From Frisingicoccus sp009929615 (GTDB lineage Bacteria > Bacillota > Clostridia > Lachnospirales > Lachnospiraceae), in assembly GCA_028692275.1 (NCBI GenBank), contig JAQUXR010000014.1, forward strand, positions 1 through 50,455: 50,455 nt of DNA, in the 5' to 3' direction. Numbering within the stretch: the stretch's first letter is position 1; each line of letters opens with the position of its first letter. The position numbers and the translations under genes are program-made. This document shows positions 7,612 through 16,750 of the stretch, piece after piece. Under the pieces are notes generated by a model, which made no database searches, was not told where the DNA came from, and saw only the letters and a list, made by a program, of their open reading frames with translations.

Positions 7612-8523
7612 ATGGATTTTAAGCAGGAATTAGAGAAACGAAGAAATGAAATTGAAAATATATTATCCGTCTATGCACCGGAAGAAGAGGGGTATCAAAA
7701 AACGATTTTGCAGGCGATGAATTACAGTCTGATGGCTGGCGGAAAGCGGATACGGCCAATGCTTATGCTGGAAACATACAGAATGTTTGGCGGCAGTCAT
7801 GAGACCGTAGTTCATCCGTTTATGGCAGCCCTGGAGATGATACATACCTATTCCCTGATTCATGATGACCTGCCGGCACTGGATAATGATGAATACCGCA
7901 GAGGGCGGAAAACATCCCACATGGTGTTTGGCGAAGCAATGGCTATATTGGCAGGGGATGCTCTTTTAAACTATGCCTATGAGCTTGGGACAGGGGCCTT
8001 TGACCTGGCAGAAAGTTCGGCAGAGTTTCGAAGCATTGCAAGGGCTCTACAGATACTGGGGAGAAAACCTGGTATTCATGGTATGATAGGCGGTCAGGTG
8101 GTAGATGTTGAGATGGAAGGGAAACCTCTGGATAAACAGCTGCTGGACTATATTCATGAAATGAAAACAAGTGCCCTGATAGAGTGTTCTATGATGATCG
8201 GAGCGGTTCTTGCTGAAGGTGATAACGCAGATATTGAAGCGATAGAGACCATCGCCAGGAATGTAGGTCTGAGTTTTCAGATTCAGGATGATATATTAGA
8301 TGTTACCGGTTCGCTGGAAGTCCTTGGAAAACAGACGCATAGTGATGAGAAGAACAATAAAACAACCTATGTGACCTTGTTTGGTATTGAAGGCGCACAG
8401 GCGGAAGCAGAAAAACTTTCAAAACAGGCGATGCAGATGCTGGAAGACATGGCGAAGGAAAGGGAGATTGATAATCCCTTCTTAATGGAATTAATAGGCC
8501 AATTAGTACACAGAGAAAAATAA
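7612..8523 (+). CDS. ispA: Polyprenyl (farnesyl/geranyl) diphosphate synthase IspA
   Basis: Short-chain trans-prenyltransferase condensing IPP with DMAPP/GPP. The first Asp-rich motif is HDDLPALDND (about residues 84-93), with the two extra residues between aspartates seen in bacterial FPP synthases. The second is QIQDDILDVTG (about 223-233). GGKRIRPML (about 43-51) binds diphosphate. The 303-residue length is normal. Product length cannot be fixed from sequence alone. It is followed by dxs after 11 bases, so precursor synthesis and chain elongation are co-transcribed. Confidence 0.93.
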   Translation: MDFKQELEKRRNEIENILSVYAPEEEGYQKTILQAMNYSLMAGGKRIRPMLMLETYRMFGGSHETVVHPFMAALEMIHTYSLIHDDLPALDNDEYRRGRKTSHMVFGEAMAILAGDALLNYAYELGTGAFDLAESSAEFRSIARALQILGRKPGIHGMIGGQVVDVEMEGKPLDKQLLDYIHEMKTSALIECSMMIGAVLAEGDNADIEAIETIARNVGLSFQIQDDILDVTGSLEVLGKQTHSDEKNNKTTYVTLFGIEGAQAEAEKLSKQAMQMLEDMAKEREIDNPFLMELIGQLVHREK

Positions 8524-8534
8524 GCAGGTGAAAT

Positions 8535-10400
8535 ATGGCAGATATTTTGGAGCAAATTAAACAAGCGAATGATATAAAGAATATTGACCCGTCACAATAT
8601 GAGACACTGGCTGATGAACTGAGAAAGCTGATTATTCATTCAGTCAGCGAGAATGGTGGCCATCTGGCCTCTAATCTAGGTGTGGTGGAATTGACTATGG
8701 CGCTCCATCTCTGTCTTGATTTACCGAAAGATAAAATTATCTGGGATGTAGGCCATCAGTCCTATACCCATAAAATTCTGACAGGGAGAAAAGATGATTT
8801 TCCGGGTTTGAGAACCTATGGCGGCATGAGCGGTTTCCCGAAACAGAGGGAGAGTCAGTGTGATGCCTTTGATACGGGTCATAGTTCAACCTCTATTTCG
8901 GCTGCCTTGGGCTATGTTTGTGCAAGAGAAGTAAAGGGTGAGGATTATACGGTGGTGGCAGTTATCGGAGACGGCTCCATGACCGGCGGTATGGTGTATG
9001 AAGCCCTTAATAATGCAGCACGGCTGAAATCCAACCTTATTATCATTTTGAACGATAATAAAATGTCTATTTCAGAAAATGTCGGTGGAATGAGTAAATA
9101 TTTAAACCGGATTCGGACCGATGAGAATTATGTAGAGTTTAAAACGGATGTCAAGACGGCTTTGGAACGTATTCCGGGAATTGGAGAATCCTTGGCACGA
9201 AGTATGAAGAAATCAAAGGATTCTTTGAAGCAGATGCTTATACCGGGAGGCTTTTTTGAGGACCTGGGAATTGAATATATGGGACCGGTAGATGGCCATG
9301 ATATGGAGCAGTTGGTTCGGGCGATTAAGACAGCGAAGAAAGAAGAACGGGCTGTTATTGTTCATGTGATTACACAGAAAGGCCGGGGATATGAACCGGC
9401 TGAGGAGAATCCATCAGCATTTCACGGTGTTGGGAAATTTGACGTAAAGAGCGGTGAGATTGCTAAAAGTCCGAATATCACATACACAGAAGCCTTTTCA
9501 AAAGCCGTTCAATATTTAGGAACGAAGGATGAACGTGTTGTTACAGTATGTGCAGCAATGCCTTCAGGAACCGGATTAACAAAGTTTTCAAAACGATTTC
9601 CACACCGGTTTTTTGATGTAGGAATTGCCGAGGAACATGCAGTTACCTTTGCAGCCGGACTGGCAGCGGGTGGACTAAGACCCTATGTGGCTATTTATTC
9701 ATCCTTTTTCCAGAGAGCTTATGACCAGATTATTCACGATGTCTGTATTCCTGATTTACCCGTTGTTTTTTGTGTAGACAGGGCAGGAATTGTCGGTGCC
9801 GATGGAGAAACCCATCAGGGAATTATGGATTTGTCTTTCTTTGCATCCATTCCAGGGATGACAGTTTTTGCACCAAAGAATAAATATGAACTTTATGACA
9901 TTATGAAATTTTCCCTTGAATTTGAACATCCACTGGCGATACGTTACCCAAGGGGAGATGCTTACGAAGGTGAACGGGAGCGTAGAGCACCCATTGTTCA
10001 TGGAAAAAGCGAGATGCTTTACGAAGGCGAACAGGTGGCTTTGCTGGCAGTAGGAAGTATGGTTGAAACAGCTATCCAAGTCAGAGAATATCTGGCAGAG
10101 GACGGCCTGGAAGCAACTGTGGTGAATGCCCGTTTTATTAAGCCTTTAGATACAGATATGCTGGACCTTCTTGCTGAAAAGCACAATATGATTGTAACGA
10201 TGGAAGAGAATGTGCTTCGTGGTGGTTTTGGCGAGGCAGTATCCGATTATTATATGACGAAAGGATTGCCGGTATTTGTTAAACATATTGGTATTCCGGA
10301 CGAGTTTGTTAAACATGGCAATGTGACCCAGTTGAAACAGTCTATGGGAATGGACCCCTGGGCTATATCTGCAGGGATTCTTTCAGAGGTGTTATTATGA
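8535..10400 (+). CDS. dxs: 1-deoxy-D-xylulose-5-phosphate synthase
   Basis: Thiamine-diphosphate enzyme that joins pyruvate and glyceraldehyde-3-phosphate in the first step of the MEP isoprenoid pathway; its product also feeds thiamine and pyridoxal synthesis. It has 621 residues. The ThDP/Mg motif runs from GDG at 145-147 to NDN at 173-175. The catalytic Glu is E366 in AEEHAVTF. The transketolase C-terminal domain carries GDAYEGERER and EENVLRGGFGEAV. Its stop overlaps tlyA by four bases. Confidence 0.96.
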   Translation: MADILEQIKQANDIKNIDPSQYETLADELRKLIIHSVSENGGHLASNLGVVELTMALHLCLDLPKDKIIWDVGHQSYTHKILTGRKDDFPGLRTYGGMSGFPKQRESQCDAFDTGHSSTSISAALGYVCAREVKGEDYTVVAVIGDGSMTGGMVYEALNNAARLKSNLIIILNDNKMSISENVGGMSKYLNRIRTDENYVEFKTDVKTALERIPGIGESLARSMKKSKDSLKQMLIPGGFFEDLGIEYMGPVDGHDMEQLVRAIKTAKKEERAVIVHVITQKGRGYEPAEENPSAFHGVGKFDVKSGEIAKSPNITYTEAFSKAVQYLGTKDERVVTVCAAMPSGTGLTKFSKRFPHRFFDVGIAEEHAVTFAAGLAAGGLRPYVAIYSSFFQRAYDQIIHDVCIPDLPVVFCVDRAGIVGADGETHQGIMDLSFFASIPGMTVFAPKNKYELYDIMKFSLEFEHPLAIRYPRGDAYEGERERRAPIVHGKSEMLYEGEQVALLAVGSMVETAIQVREYLAEDGLEATVVNARFIKPLDTDMLDLLAEKHNMIVTMEENVLRGGFGEAVSDYYMTKGLPVFVKHIGIPDEFVKHGNVTQLKQSMGMDPWAISAGILSEVLL

Positions 10401-11203
10401 AAAAAAGACTGGATGTACTTTTAGTGGAACGCCGTTTGGCAGATTCCAGAGAAAAGGCAAAAGCAATTATTATGACAGGCAATGTTTTTGTCAATGGACA
10501 GCGTGAAGATAAAGCGGGAACGTCCTTTGATGATGAAAAGTCTGCCATTGAGATAAAGGGTCATGTCATGAAATATGTCAGTCGGGGCGGACATAAGCTT
10601 GAAAAGGCTATAGAGGTTTTTGGTGTAGACGTGAAGGACAAAGTCTGTATGGATATTGGTTCTTCAACAGGCGGCTTTACGGACTGTATGCTCCAAAACG
10701 GTGCAGTTAAAGTATTTGCAGTGGATGTCGGACGTGGACAGCTGGATTGGAAGCTTCGTCAGGATGAGCGCGTGGTAAGTATGGAAAAAACGAATATTCG
10801 TTATGTGACGCCGGAGGATATTGGAGAGCCTGTGGCCTTTGCCTCGGTAGACGTTTCTTTTATATCTCTGGGTCTGGTCCTTCCGGCAGCAAGACAGCTG
10901 CTGACTGATGACGGACGTATGGTCTGTCTGATTAAACCTCAGTTTGAGGCTGGTCGTGAAAAGGTTGGAAAAAAAGGCGTTGTTCGGGACAAGGCAGTAC
11001 ATATCGAGGTTATCGAGAAGGTAATGTCTATAGCAGACGGCCTTCGTTTTAAGATACTTGGCTTAGACTATTCACCGATTAAAGGGCCGGAAGGCAATAT
11101 TGAATATTTGATTTATCTGGAAAAACAGCCGGAAGATGGTATTTTAGTACATGAGGCAATAGACGTAAAAGAGGTCGTGGAGCAGTCCCATGCTTCATTA
11201 TAG
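10397..11203 (+). CDS. tlyA: TlyA-family 23S/16S rRNA (cytidine-2'-O)-methyltransferase
   Basis: S4-domain RNA-binding region (about residues 1-60) fused to an FtsJ-like Rossmann methyltransferase. The SAM motif DIGSSTGGFTD lies at 86-96 and a KPQFE motif at about 180-184. In mycobacteria TlyA methylates 16S and 23S rRNA cytidines and affects capreomycin sensitivity; the family was once annotated as hemolysin. Position between dxs and nadK/argR matches Bacillus yqxC. 268 residues, full length. Confidence 0.92.
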   Translation: MKKRLDVLLVERRLADSREKAKAIIMTGNVFVNGQREDKAGTSFDDEKSAIEIKGHVMKYVSRGGHKLEKAIEVFGVDVKDKVCMDIGSSTGGFTDCMLQNGAVKVFAVDVGRGQLDWKLRQDERVVSMEKTNIRYVTPEDIGEPVAFASVDVSFISLGLVLPAARQLLTDDGRMVCLIKPQFEAGREKVGKKGVVRDKAVHIEVIEKVMSIADGLRFKILGLDYSPIKGPEGNIEYLIYLEKQPEDGILVHEAIDVKEVVEQSHASL

Positions 11204-11215
11204 CAGGAGAGACAG

Positions 11216-12079
11216 ATGGATAAATTTTTAATTGTGACAAACAGGGATAAGGATAAAGATTTAAAAATCACCCGGGATATTCAGGAATACCTGGAGTCTA
11301 AAGGTAAAGACTGTCATTTGGCGGTACCGCTTGAGGGAAATGACCTTCTTGAAACGGGATTTACAGATGTCACTCAGCTCCAGGAAGATGTGGAATGTGT
11401 TATTGTTCTTGGTGGTGATGGTACTTTTATCCAGACAGTCAGGGACTTTGCGGGACTTGATATTCCTATCGTTGGTGTTAATTTGGGAACGGTAGGATTT
11501 CTGGCAGCAATTGACGTGGAGAGTCTCTATGAAGGGCTGGATGCTTTAATTGATGGTAAATATACGGTTCAGCATCGTATTCTGCTCGGTGGCGAGGTTT
11601 ATCGGAATGGACGCAGATTACAGAAAAGTATTGCCTTTAATGATATTGTTGTTGCATGTGCGGGTTTTTCCCGTCTGGTAGAATTAAAAATTTATGTTAA
11701 TAATCAGCTTTTAGATATTTATGCGGCAGACGGTGTGATTGTTTCCACACCAACCGGTTCGACCGGATATAATCTTTCGGCAGGAGGACCGGTTGTATTT
11801 CCGGAAACCCAGATGATGATTATTACACCAATATGCCCCCATTCGCTGTCTGCGCGAAGTGTCGTTGTTCCTTCGAATGCTAAGATACGTATTGAAGTGG
11901 GACGCCGAAGAAAGACACAGAAGGAAGAGGCTTTGATTACCTATGATGGCCAGCTTGTCCGGGAACTGGAGTCCGGAGATATTGTGGAGGTTGTTCAGGC
12001 AGCTGTCCAGGCACCGATTATAAATATACGTCAAAAAAACTTTTGTGATATTTTAAGAGATAAAATGAAAAATGGATAA
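11216..12079 (+). CDS. nadK: NAD kinase
   Basis: ATP-dependent NAD kinase producing NADP. The GGDGT motif is at residues 66-70, followed by GVNLGTVGFLA (about 92-102) and the conserved TPTGSTGYNLSAGGP stretch (about 179-193). The 287 residues form a full-length protein. Its stop lies next to the argR translation region, and NADPH supply fits the neighbouring MEP pathway (Dxr uses NADPH) and thioredoxin reductase. Confidence 0.95.
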   Translation: MDKFLIVTNRDKDKDLKITRDIQEYLESKGKDCHLAVPLEGNDLLETGFTDVTQLQEDVECVIVLGGDGTFIQTVRDFAGLDIPIVGVNLGTVGFLAAIDVESLYEGLDALIDGKYTVQHRILLGGEVYRNGRRLQKSIAFNDIVVACAGFSRLVELKIYVNNQLLDIYAADGVIVSTPTGSTGYNLSAGGPVVFPETQMMIITPICPHSLSARSVVVPSNAKIRIEVGRRRKTQKEEALITYDGQLVRELESGDIVEVVQAAVQAPIINIRQKNFCDILRDKMKNG

Positions 12080-12108
12080 TGTCCGGAAAGCACAGAACGG
12101 GAGGAAAG

Positions 12109-12567
12109 ATGTCAGGTATGAAATCAAAACGGCATGCGGAAATTTTAGAATTAATTGATAAGTATGATATTGAGACGCAGGAAGAATTGGCGGAACATTT
12201 GAACGAAAGCGGTTTTTCAGTAACTCAGGCGACAATTTCCAGAGACATCAGAGAATTAAAGCTGTCTAAGGTTTCGGGCAGTAATGGACGGCAGAAATAT
12301 ACAGCCTTTATTAAACCAAGTACAGAGATGACGGACAAATACTCCAGAGTGCTGAAGGAAGGTTATGTTTCAAAAGAAGTAGCAACCAGTATGATTGTTA
12401 TTAAGACAGTTACAGGTATGGCTATGGCTGTAGCTGTTGCTATTGACCATATGGAGCTTCCGGGTGTTGTAGGCTGTATTGCCGGAGATGACACAATTAT
12501 GTGTGCACTTAGAAGCCGTGAGGATGCACATTTGGTTATGGAGAAGATTAGTGAAATGCTCAGATAG
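12109..12567 (+). CDS. argR: Arginine repressor ArgR/AhrC
   Basis: Arginine-responsive regulator with an N-terminal winged helix-turn-helix (about residues 1-70, with SVTQATISRDIRELKL). Its C-terminal hexamerisation and arginine-binding domain includes the GVVGCIAGDDTIMCA loop. The ATG at 12109 (152 aa) follows GGGAGGAAAG. An ATG at 12079 overlapping the nadK stop would add ten residues lacking family resemblance. No arginine genes lie nearby, so it is probably a global regulator acting in trans, as in Bacillus, where argR also precedes recN. Confidence 0.93.
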   Translation: MSGMKSKRHAEILELIDKYDIETQEELAEHLNESGFSVTQATISRDIRELKLSKVSGSNGRQKYTAFIKPSTEMTDKYSRVLKEGYVSKEVATSMIVIKTVTGMAMAVAVAIDHMELPGVVGCIAGDDTIMCALRSREDAHLVMEKISEMLR

Positions 12568-12575
12568 GTGGGAAC

Positions 12576-14270
12576 ATGCTTTTAAACGTACATGTAAAGA
12601 ATTTAGCTTTAATTGATGAAGTTGAGATGAATTTTGAAGATCATCTGAATATTTTGACAGGTGAAACCGGTGCGGGCAAATCCGTACTTATGGGAGCCGT
12701 TAATATGGCCCTGGGTGCAAAAGTACCTCGGGATATGATTCGTAAAGGGGCAGACTATGCCCTGGCCGAATTATTTTTTTCAGTAGATGATAAACGTGTT
12801 TTAGAAACGCTGGAAGGTTTGGAGATTCCTGTGGAGGATGATTCAGTCATTATTTCCCGACGTATGACAGCCGGGCGAAGCGTCAGCCGAATTAATGGAG
12901 AGATTGTTTCTGCGGCCCAGGTGCGCCTTGCGGGTCAGCTTCTGTTAGATGTTCATGGACAGCATGACCATCAGTCTTTATTGGATAAATCCAGACATCT
13001 GGTCATTCTTGACCGCTTTATCCGGGAACCCCTTGGTGATAAAAAAGAAGAACTTTTAAAGGCCTATCAGGAATATATGCATTTGAAAGAGGCTCATAAT
13101 AATCAGGCAATGGATAATGAACAGCGGCTGCGTCAGATATCTTTTCTTGAATTTGAGGTGGAAGAGATAGAAAAGGCACGGCTCATTCCGGGAGAAGACG
13201 AGCAGCTGGAAAAAGACTTTGTGAAAATGTCTCATGGACGCCAGATTATTGAAGGCATTTCAAAAGTCCATCAGTGGACGGGTTATGAGGATGATACTTC
13301 TGCCGGCGAGCAGCTGGGAAGAGGCTTGAAAAATTTCTATAATCTGGAAGAGTTTGACCCGGAGTTGTCGGGACTTCGAGAGCAACTGGAAAATATTGAA
13401 AGTCTTTTAAATGATTTTAACAGAGATTTATCCGGTTATATGGAAACACTAAGTTTTGATGAAGATGATTTTAGAGCAACAGAGGAAAGACTGGATTTAA
13501 TTAATCATCTTAAATCAAAGTATGGCACATCTGTTGAGGAGATTCTGGAGTATAAAAAGAAAAAACAGGATGAGCTGGAACGGTTAAAAGGCTATGATGA
13601 CTGGCTGAAAAATTTAGAGAAACAGCTGGCAGACAGTGAAAAGCGTTTGGCAAAGCTTTCCGAAGAAGTCAGTCAGGTTCGCCGGAAATATGCAAAAATA
13701 CTTGAAAAGCAGATAGAGGAAGCTTTGAAGGATTTAAATTTTCTTCAGGTGAATTTTAAAATTCCGGTACACCCTACGGGAAAATACACGCGAAATGGCT
13801 GGGATGATGTGGAATTCCTTGTGTCCACCAATCCGGGTGAGGATGTAAAGCCTCTTGGACAGGTGGCATCCGGCGGTGAATTGTCACGAATTATGCTTGG
13901 AATTAAAGCAGTGCTAGCCCAGGTTGATGATATTCCAACCTTGATTTTCGACGAAATTGATACAGGCATTAGCGGACGGACAGCACAGAAGGTGGCAGAA
14001 AAACTGGCGTACATAGGCAGAAGCCACCAGGTTTTATGCATTACACATCTTCCTCAGATTGCAGCCATGGCTGACAGCCATTATCTGATAGAAAAGATTG
14101 CAGCGGATGGACGGACAAAAACGGAAATACGAGAACTTTCCCCAGAGGAACAGGTACAGGAAGTTGGTCGTTTGATGGGTGGTGTTGAAATCACTAAGAA
14201 TATTTTAGATAGTGCGGATGAAATGAAAAAAATGGCAGAGGAGTTTAGAATAACCTGTTTGAAAAATTAA
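12576..14270 (+). CDS. recN: DNA repair protein RecN
   Basis: SMC-like ATPase of double-strand break repair. Walker A GETGAGKS is at residues 29-36, and HGQHDHQSL follows at about 126-134. A long coiled-coil centre (about 155-395) leads to the ABC signature ASGGELSRIMLG and Walker B TLIFDEIDTGISG. The 564-residue length is typical. It starts nine bases after argR. spoIVB follows about 65 bases later in the same direction. Confidence 0.95.
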   Translation: MLLNVHVKNLALIDEVEMNFEDHLNILTGETGAGKSVLMGAVNMALGAKVPRDMIRKGADYALAELFFSVDDKRVLETLEGLEIPVEDDSVIISRRMTAGRSVSRINGEIVSAAQVRLAGQLLLDVHGQHDHQSLLDKSRHLVILDRFIREPLGDKKEELLKAYQEYMHLKEAHNNQAMDNEQRLRQISFLEFEVEEIEKARLIPGEDEQLEKDFVKMSHGRQIIEGISKVHQWTGYEDDTSAGEQLGRGLKNFYNLEEFDPELSGLREQLENIESLLNDFNRDLSGYMETLSFDEDDFRATEERLDLINHLKSKYGTSVEEILEYKKKKQDELERLKGYDDWLKNLEKQLADSEKRLAKLSEEVSQVRRKYAKILEKQIEEALKDLNFLQVNFKIPVHPTGKYTRNGWDDVEFLVSTNPGEDVKPLGQVASGGELSRIMLGIKAVLAQVDDIPTLIFDEIDTGISGRTAQKVAEKLAYIGRSHQVLCITHLPQIAAMADSHYLIEKIAADGRTKTEIRELSPEEQVQEVGRLMGGVEITKNILDSADEMKKMAEEFRITCLKN

Positions 14271-14336
14271 ATATGTCACATACTATGAGGGATGTAGGAT
14301 TTGAGTATATCCTTTAGTGAGTATGGGGGTGACAGG

Positions 14337-15617
14337 ATGAATCGAAAAATATACCGTAGATGGCTGATTGTTATATTTGCAGTGTATTTAGCGGCGTTTT
14401 TTTATTATCTTTCATATTGGATTCAAAAGGCTATTCCTGATGTATGGCGGATGACGGCAGGGCAGGAAGAAACTTTAGATTTCAATATCCCTTTGACAGT
14501 TCAAACAGATGGTGTAAGTATTCCTGCGGCAAGCATCAACGGTGAAAAAGTGCCATCGAATAGAATCCATTTGAATCTTAGTCAGCCGGTATCTGTGAAT
14601 ATAAAAGAAACAGGCAGTTATAAGGTTTCCGTCAGTTGTATGGGTGTCCGCTTGAAAAATGTGAAAGTGGATGTGGTTGATGAGATAAAGGTCATGCCTC
14701 TTGGGATGCCGGTAGGAATCTATATACGCACGAAGGGTGTCATGGTTCTTGGAACAGGGGATGTAACAACTTTTGAGGGAAGCCGGATAACGCCGGCCAA
14801 AGATATTCTTGAAAGTGGAGATTATATTTTAGAAGCAGCAGAGAAGCCGGTTATATCCATTGACAGTTTCACTCAGACACTTAAAAACTGGGAAGGTGGA
14901 GAACTGATATTAAAGATATGGCGAAACGGACAGGAAATGAATGTGCGGATAACGCCGGTGAGGACGGATGATGCGGAATATAAAATTGGTGCATGGATTC
15001 GCCAGGATGCCCAGGGTATCGGAACTTTGAGCTATGTGGATGCAGATAATCATTTTGGGGCACTAGGTCATGGAATAACGGATATAGATACAAGCCAGAG
15101 AATCGATATTAGAGATGGAAACCTTTATCAGTCAACCATTTTATCCGTTGTTAAGGGAAAAAACGGTTCTCCCGGAGAGATGATAGGAAACATTGATTAT
15201 AAATATGGTCAGATTCTTGGAGAAATCAAATACAACAGTGAAAATGGAATTTTTGGTACACTGGGTGATAATGTTAATATTTATGATGAAAGTCAGGCAC
15301 TTCCGGTGGGATTGAAATATGAAATTAAAAAGGGAGCGGCCAGCATACGTTGCTGCGTGGATGATGAGATTAAGGATTATGACATTGAAATAGAAAGCAT
15401 TGATATGGGGAATTTCGCTCAAAACAAGGATATGGTAATACGTATTTGTGATGAAGAACTTTTGAGTAAAACCAATGGTATCATCCAGGGAATGAGTGGT
15501 TCGCCTATCATACAAAATGGGAAATTTATTGGTGCGGTAACCCATGTTTTTGTTGAAGATTCTACGAGAGGCTATGGCATTTTTGCAGAAAGAATGCTCA
15601 ATGAGAACGTGGAATAG
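14337..15617 (+). CDS. spoIVB: SpoIVB serine peptidase (S55), sigma-K checkpoint signal
   Basis: Forespore-secreted PDZ serine protease that cleaves SpoIVFA and so triggers pro-sigma-K processing. From the ATG at 14337 (426 aa, the same length as in Bacillus) it has an N-terminal membrane anchor (about 9-28), a PDZ domain (about 115-200) and the S55 peptidase domain. The likely catalytic residues are His245 (in GALGHGITDID) and Ser387 (in GMSGSPIIQNGK). A TTG at 14301 in frame is rejected because GGGGGTGACAGG precedes the ATG. A CATACTA sequence at 14279-14285 resembles a sigma-F/G -10. In most sporeformers spo0A follows; here it does not. Confidence 0.95.
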   Translation: MNRKIYRRWLIVIFAVYLAAFFYYLSYWIQKAIPDVWRMTAGQEETLDFNIPLTVQTDGVSIPAASINGEKVPSNRIHLNLSQPVSVNIKETGSYKVSVSCMGVRLKNVKVDVVDEIKVMPLGMPVGIYIRTKGVMVLGTGDVTTFEGSRITPAKDILESGDYILEAAEKPVISIDSFTQTLKNWEGGELILKIWRNGQEMNVRITPVRTDDAEYKIGAWIRQDAQGIGTLSYVDADNHFGALGHGITDIDTSQRIDIRDGNLYQSTILSVVKGKNGSPGEMIGNIDYKYGQILGEIKYNSENGIFGTLGDNVNIYDESQALPVGLKYEIKKGAASIRCCVDDEIKDYDIEIESIDMGNFAQNKDMVIRICDEELLSKTNGIIQGMSGSPIIQNGKFIGAVTHVFVEDSTRGYGIFAERMLNENVE

Positions 15618-15631
15618 AGGGGAGAGAAAGA

Positions 15632-16201
15632 ATGAAAATATTAGTTGTTGATTGCTGTATTCGGGGGGACGAGTCCAGAACACGAAAGCTTTATGAAAGA
15701 TTTCTCGAAACGGTAAATGAAGAATGGACGGTAGAAATTCTGGATTTGAATAAAGCAGATTTAAGACCTTTGAATAATGCAGATATAAATGAAAGAGACA
15801 TGCTGGTAAAAAAAGGCGAAACAAATCATCCGATGTTTCGATATGCAAATGCCTTTAAAGAGGCGGATAAAATCATTATTGCAGCACCTTACTGGGATTT
15901 ATCTTTTCCATCTCTTTTGAAAGTTTACCTGGAGCATATATCTGTGACTGGGGTGACCTTCGGATATGAGGGGACGGAAGCTGTGGGCTACTGCAAGGCA
16001 GAAAGTCTGCTTTATCTGAGTACCTGTGGAGGTTATATTGGTGAAAGCCACATGGGAGCTGACTATGTTAAGGCCGTAGCAGCTATGCTGGGTATTGATA
16101 CTTTCAAAGCATTTACGGTGGAAGGTCTGGATATAGACCCTTCAAAGGCTGAGGATATTCTGAAAACAGGTATGGAACGTATGATTAAAGAGACTTTATG
16201 A
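15632..16201 (+). CDS. Flavodoxin-fold NAD(P)H-dependent reductase (azoreductase-like)
   Basis: A 189-residue protein of the flavodoxin-like NAD(P)H dehydrogenase/AzoR superfamily. It starts MKILVVDCCIRGDESRTRKL (phosphate-binding loop of FMN) and carries the AAPYWDLSFPSLLKVYLEHI segment (about 89-108), which is typical of FMN-dependent quinone/azo reductases. An STCGGYIGES loop (about 130-139) is a second flavin contact. It probably reduces quinones or azo compounds with FMN and NAD(P)H in the cytoplasm; the physiological substrate is unknown. It occupies the position where spo0A is expected, 14 bases after spoIVB, and ends in a terminator. Confidence 0.8.
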   Translation: MKILVVDCCIRGDESRTRKLYERFLETVNEEWTVEILDLNKADLRPLNNADINERDMLVKKGETNHPMFRYANAFKEADKIIIAAPYWDLSFPSLLKVYLEHISVTGVTFGYEGTEAVGYCKAESLLYLSTCGGYIGESHMGADYVKAVAAMLGIDTFKAFTVEGLDIDPSKAEDILKTGMERMIKETL

Positions 16202-16219
16202 AAAATAAAGTCTCTTTTT
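16190..16219 (+). terminator. Intrinsic terminator overlapping the reductase stop codon
   Basis: A 9-bp perfect stem (GAGACTTTA at 16190-16198 with TAAAGTCTC at 16206-16214) with a 7-base loop that contains the stop codon, followed by TTTTT. It closes the long nusB-to-reductase run. Confidence 0.8.
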
Positions 16220-16306
16220 ATATGAGGGGGGAAATCTTTATACTTTCCTAATATTGTAAATGATATACTTAAAATAAGAAAAATCTGAAGATAAGGAGGA
16301 TACACA

Positions 16307-16750
16307 ATGTTTGGTGAGAGAATTCGGCCGTCGAAGGAGTATATCCTTATTATCGGCTGTGGAAGTCTTGGAAGAGCTTTAGCCTGTGCAATGGACGATG
16401 AAGGTAAAGAGGTCTGTATTATGGATAAAGCGAAGGAATCAGCTGTCAGACTCCCGGAAAGTTTTTGTGGAAGGTTTATAGAAGGAGATGCTGTATGTCT
16501 TGAGGATTTGTTTCAGGCCGGTATTGAAGATGCATCTATGGTATATGTTGTAACAGGTTCTGACAGTGTAAATATTATGGCAGCACAGATAGCACGGAAT
16601 ATGTATGGAAAACAGAAAGTTTTTTGCAGACTCTATGATGGGGAACGGTCAGTGGTGTATCGGGAAATGGGTATTGGAACCATATACCCATCTGTGAAAA
16701 CGACATTAAGAATGAATGAAATTCTCGAAGAAGGGAATGCATTGGCATGA
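16307..16750 (+). CDS. TrkA/RCK-type NAD-binding protein (first of a pair)
   Basis: A 147-residue single RCK_N (TrkA-N) domain. The Rossmann motif is GCGSLG (about 17-22), followed by an acidic residue at the end of strand 2 (IMDKAKES) and GDA at about 60-62. VTGSDSVNIMAAQIARNM (about 84-101) is the TrkA-N core helix. Such proteins gate Trk/Ktr potassium transporters. No RCK_C domain and no membrane TrkH/KtrB gene are present beside it. It overlaps the next gene by four bases. A TGATATACT element at 16261-16269 and AAGGAGGA precede it. Confidence 0.8.
   Translation: MFGERIRPSKEYILIIGCGSLGRALACAMDDEGKEVCIMDKAKESAVRLPESFCGRFIEGDAVCLEDLFQAGIEDASMVYVVTGSDSVNIMAAQIARNMYGKQKVFCRLYDGERSVVYREMGIGTIYPSVKTTLRMNEILEEGNALA

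Noticed and set aside
15141..15848. Minus-strand open frame of 235 codons
   Set aside because: It is antisense to spoIVB and the reductase, both strongly supported, and shows no recognisable domain.
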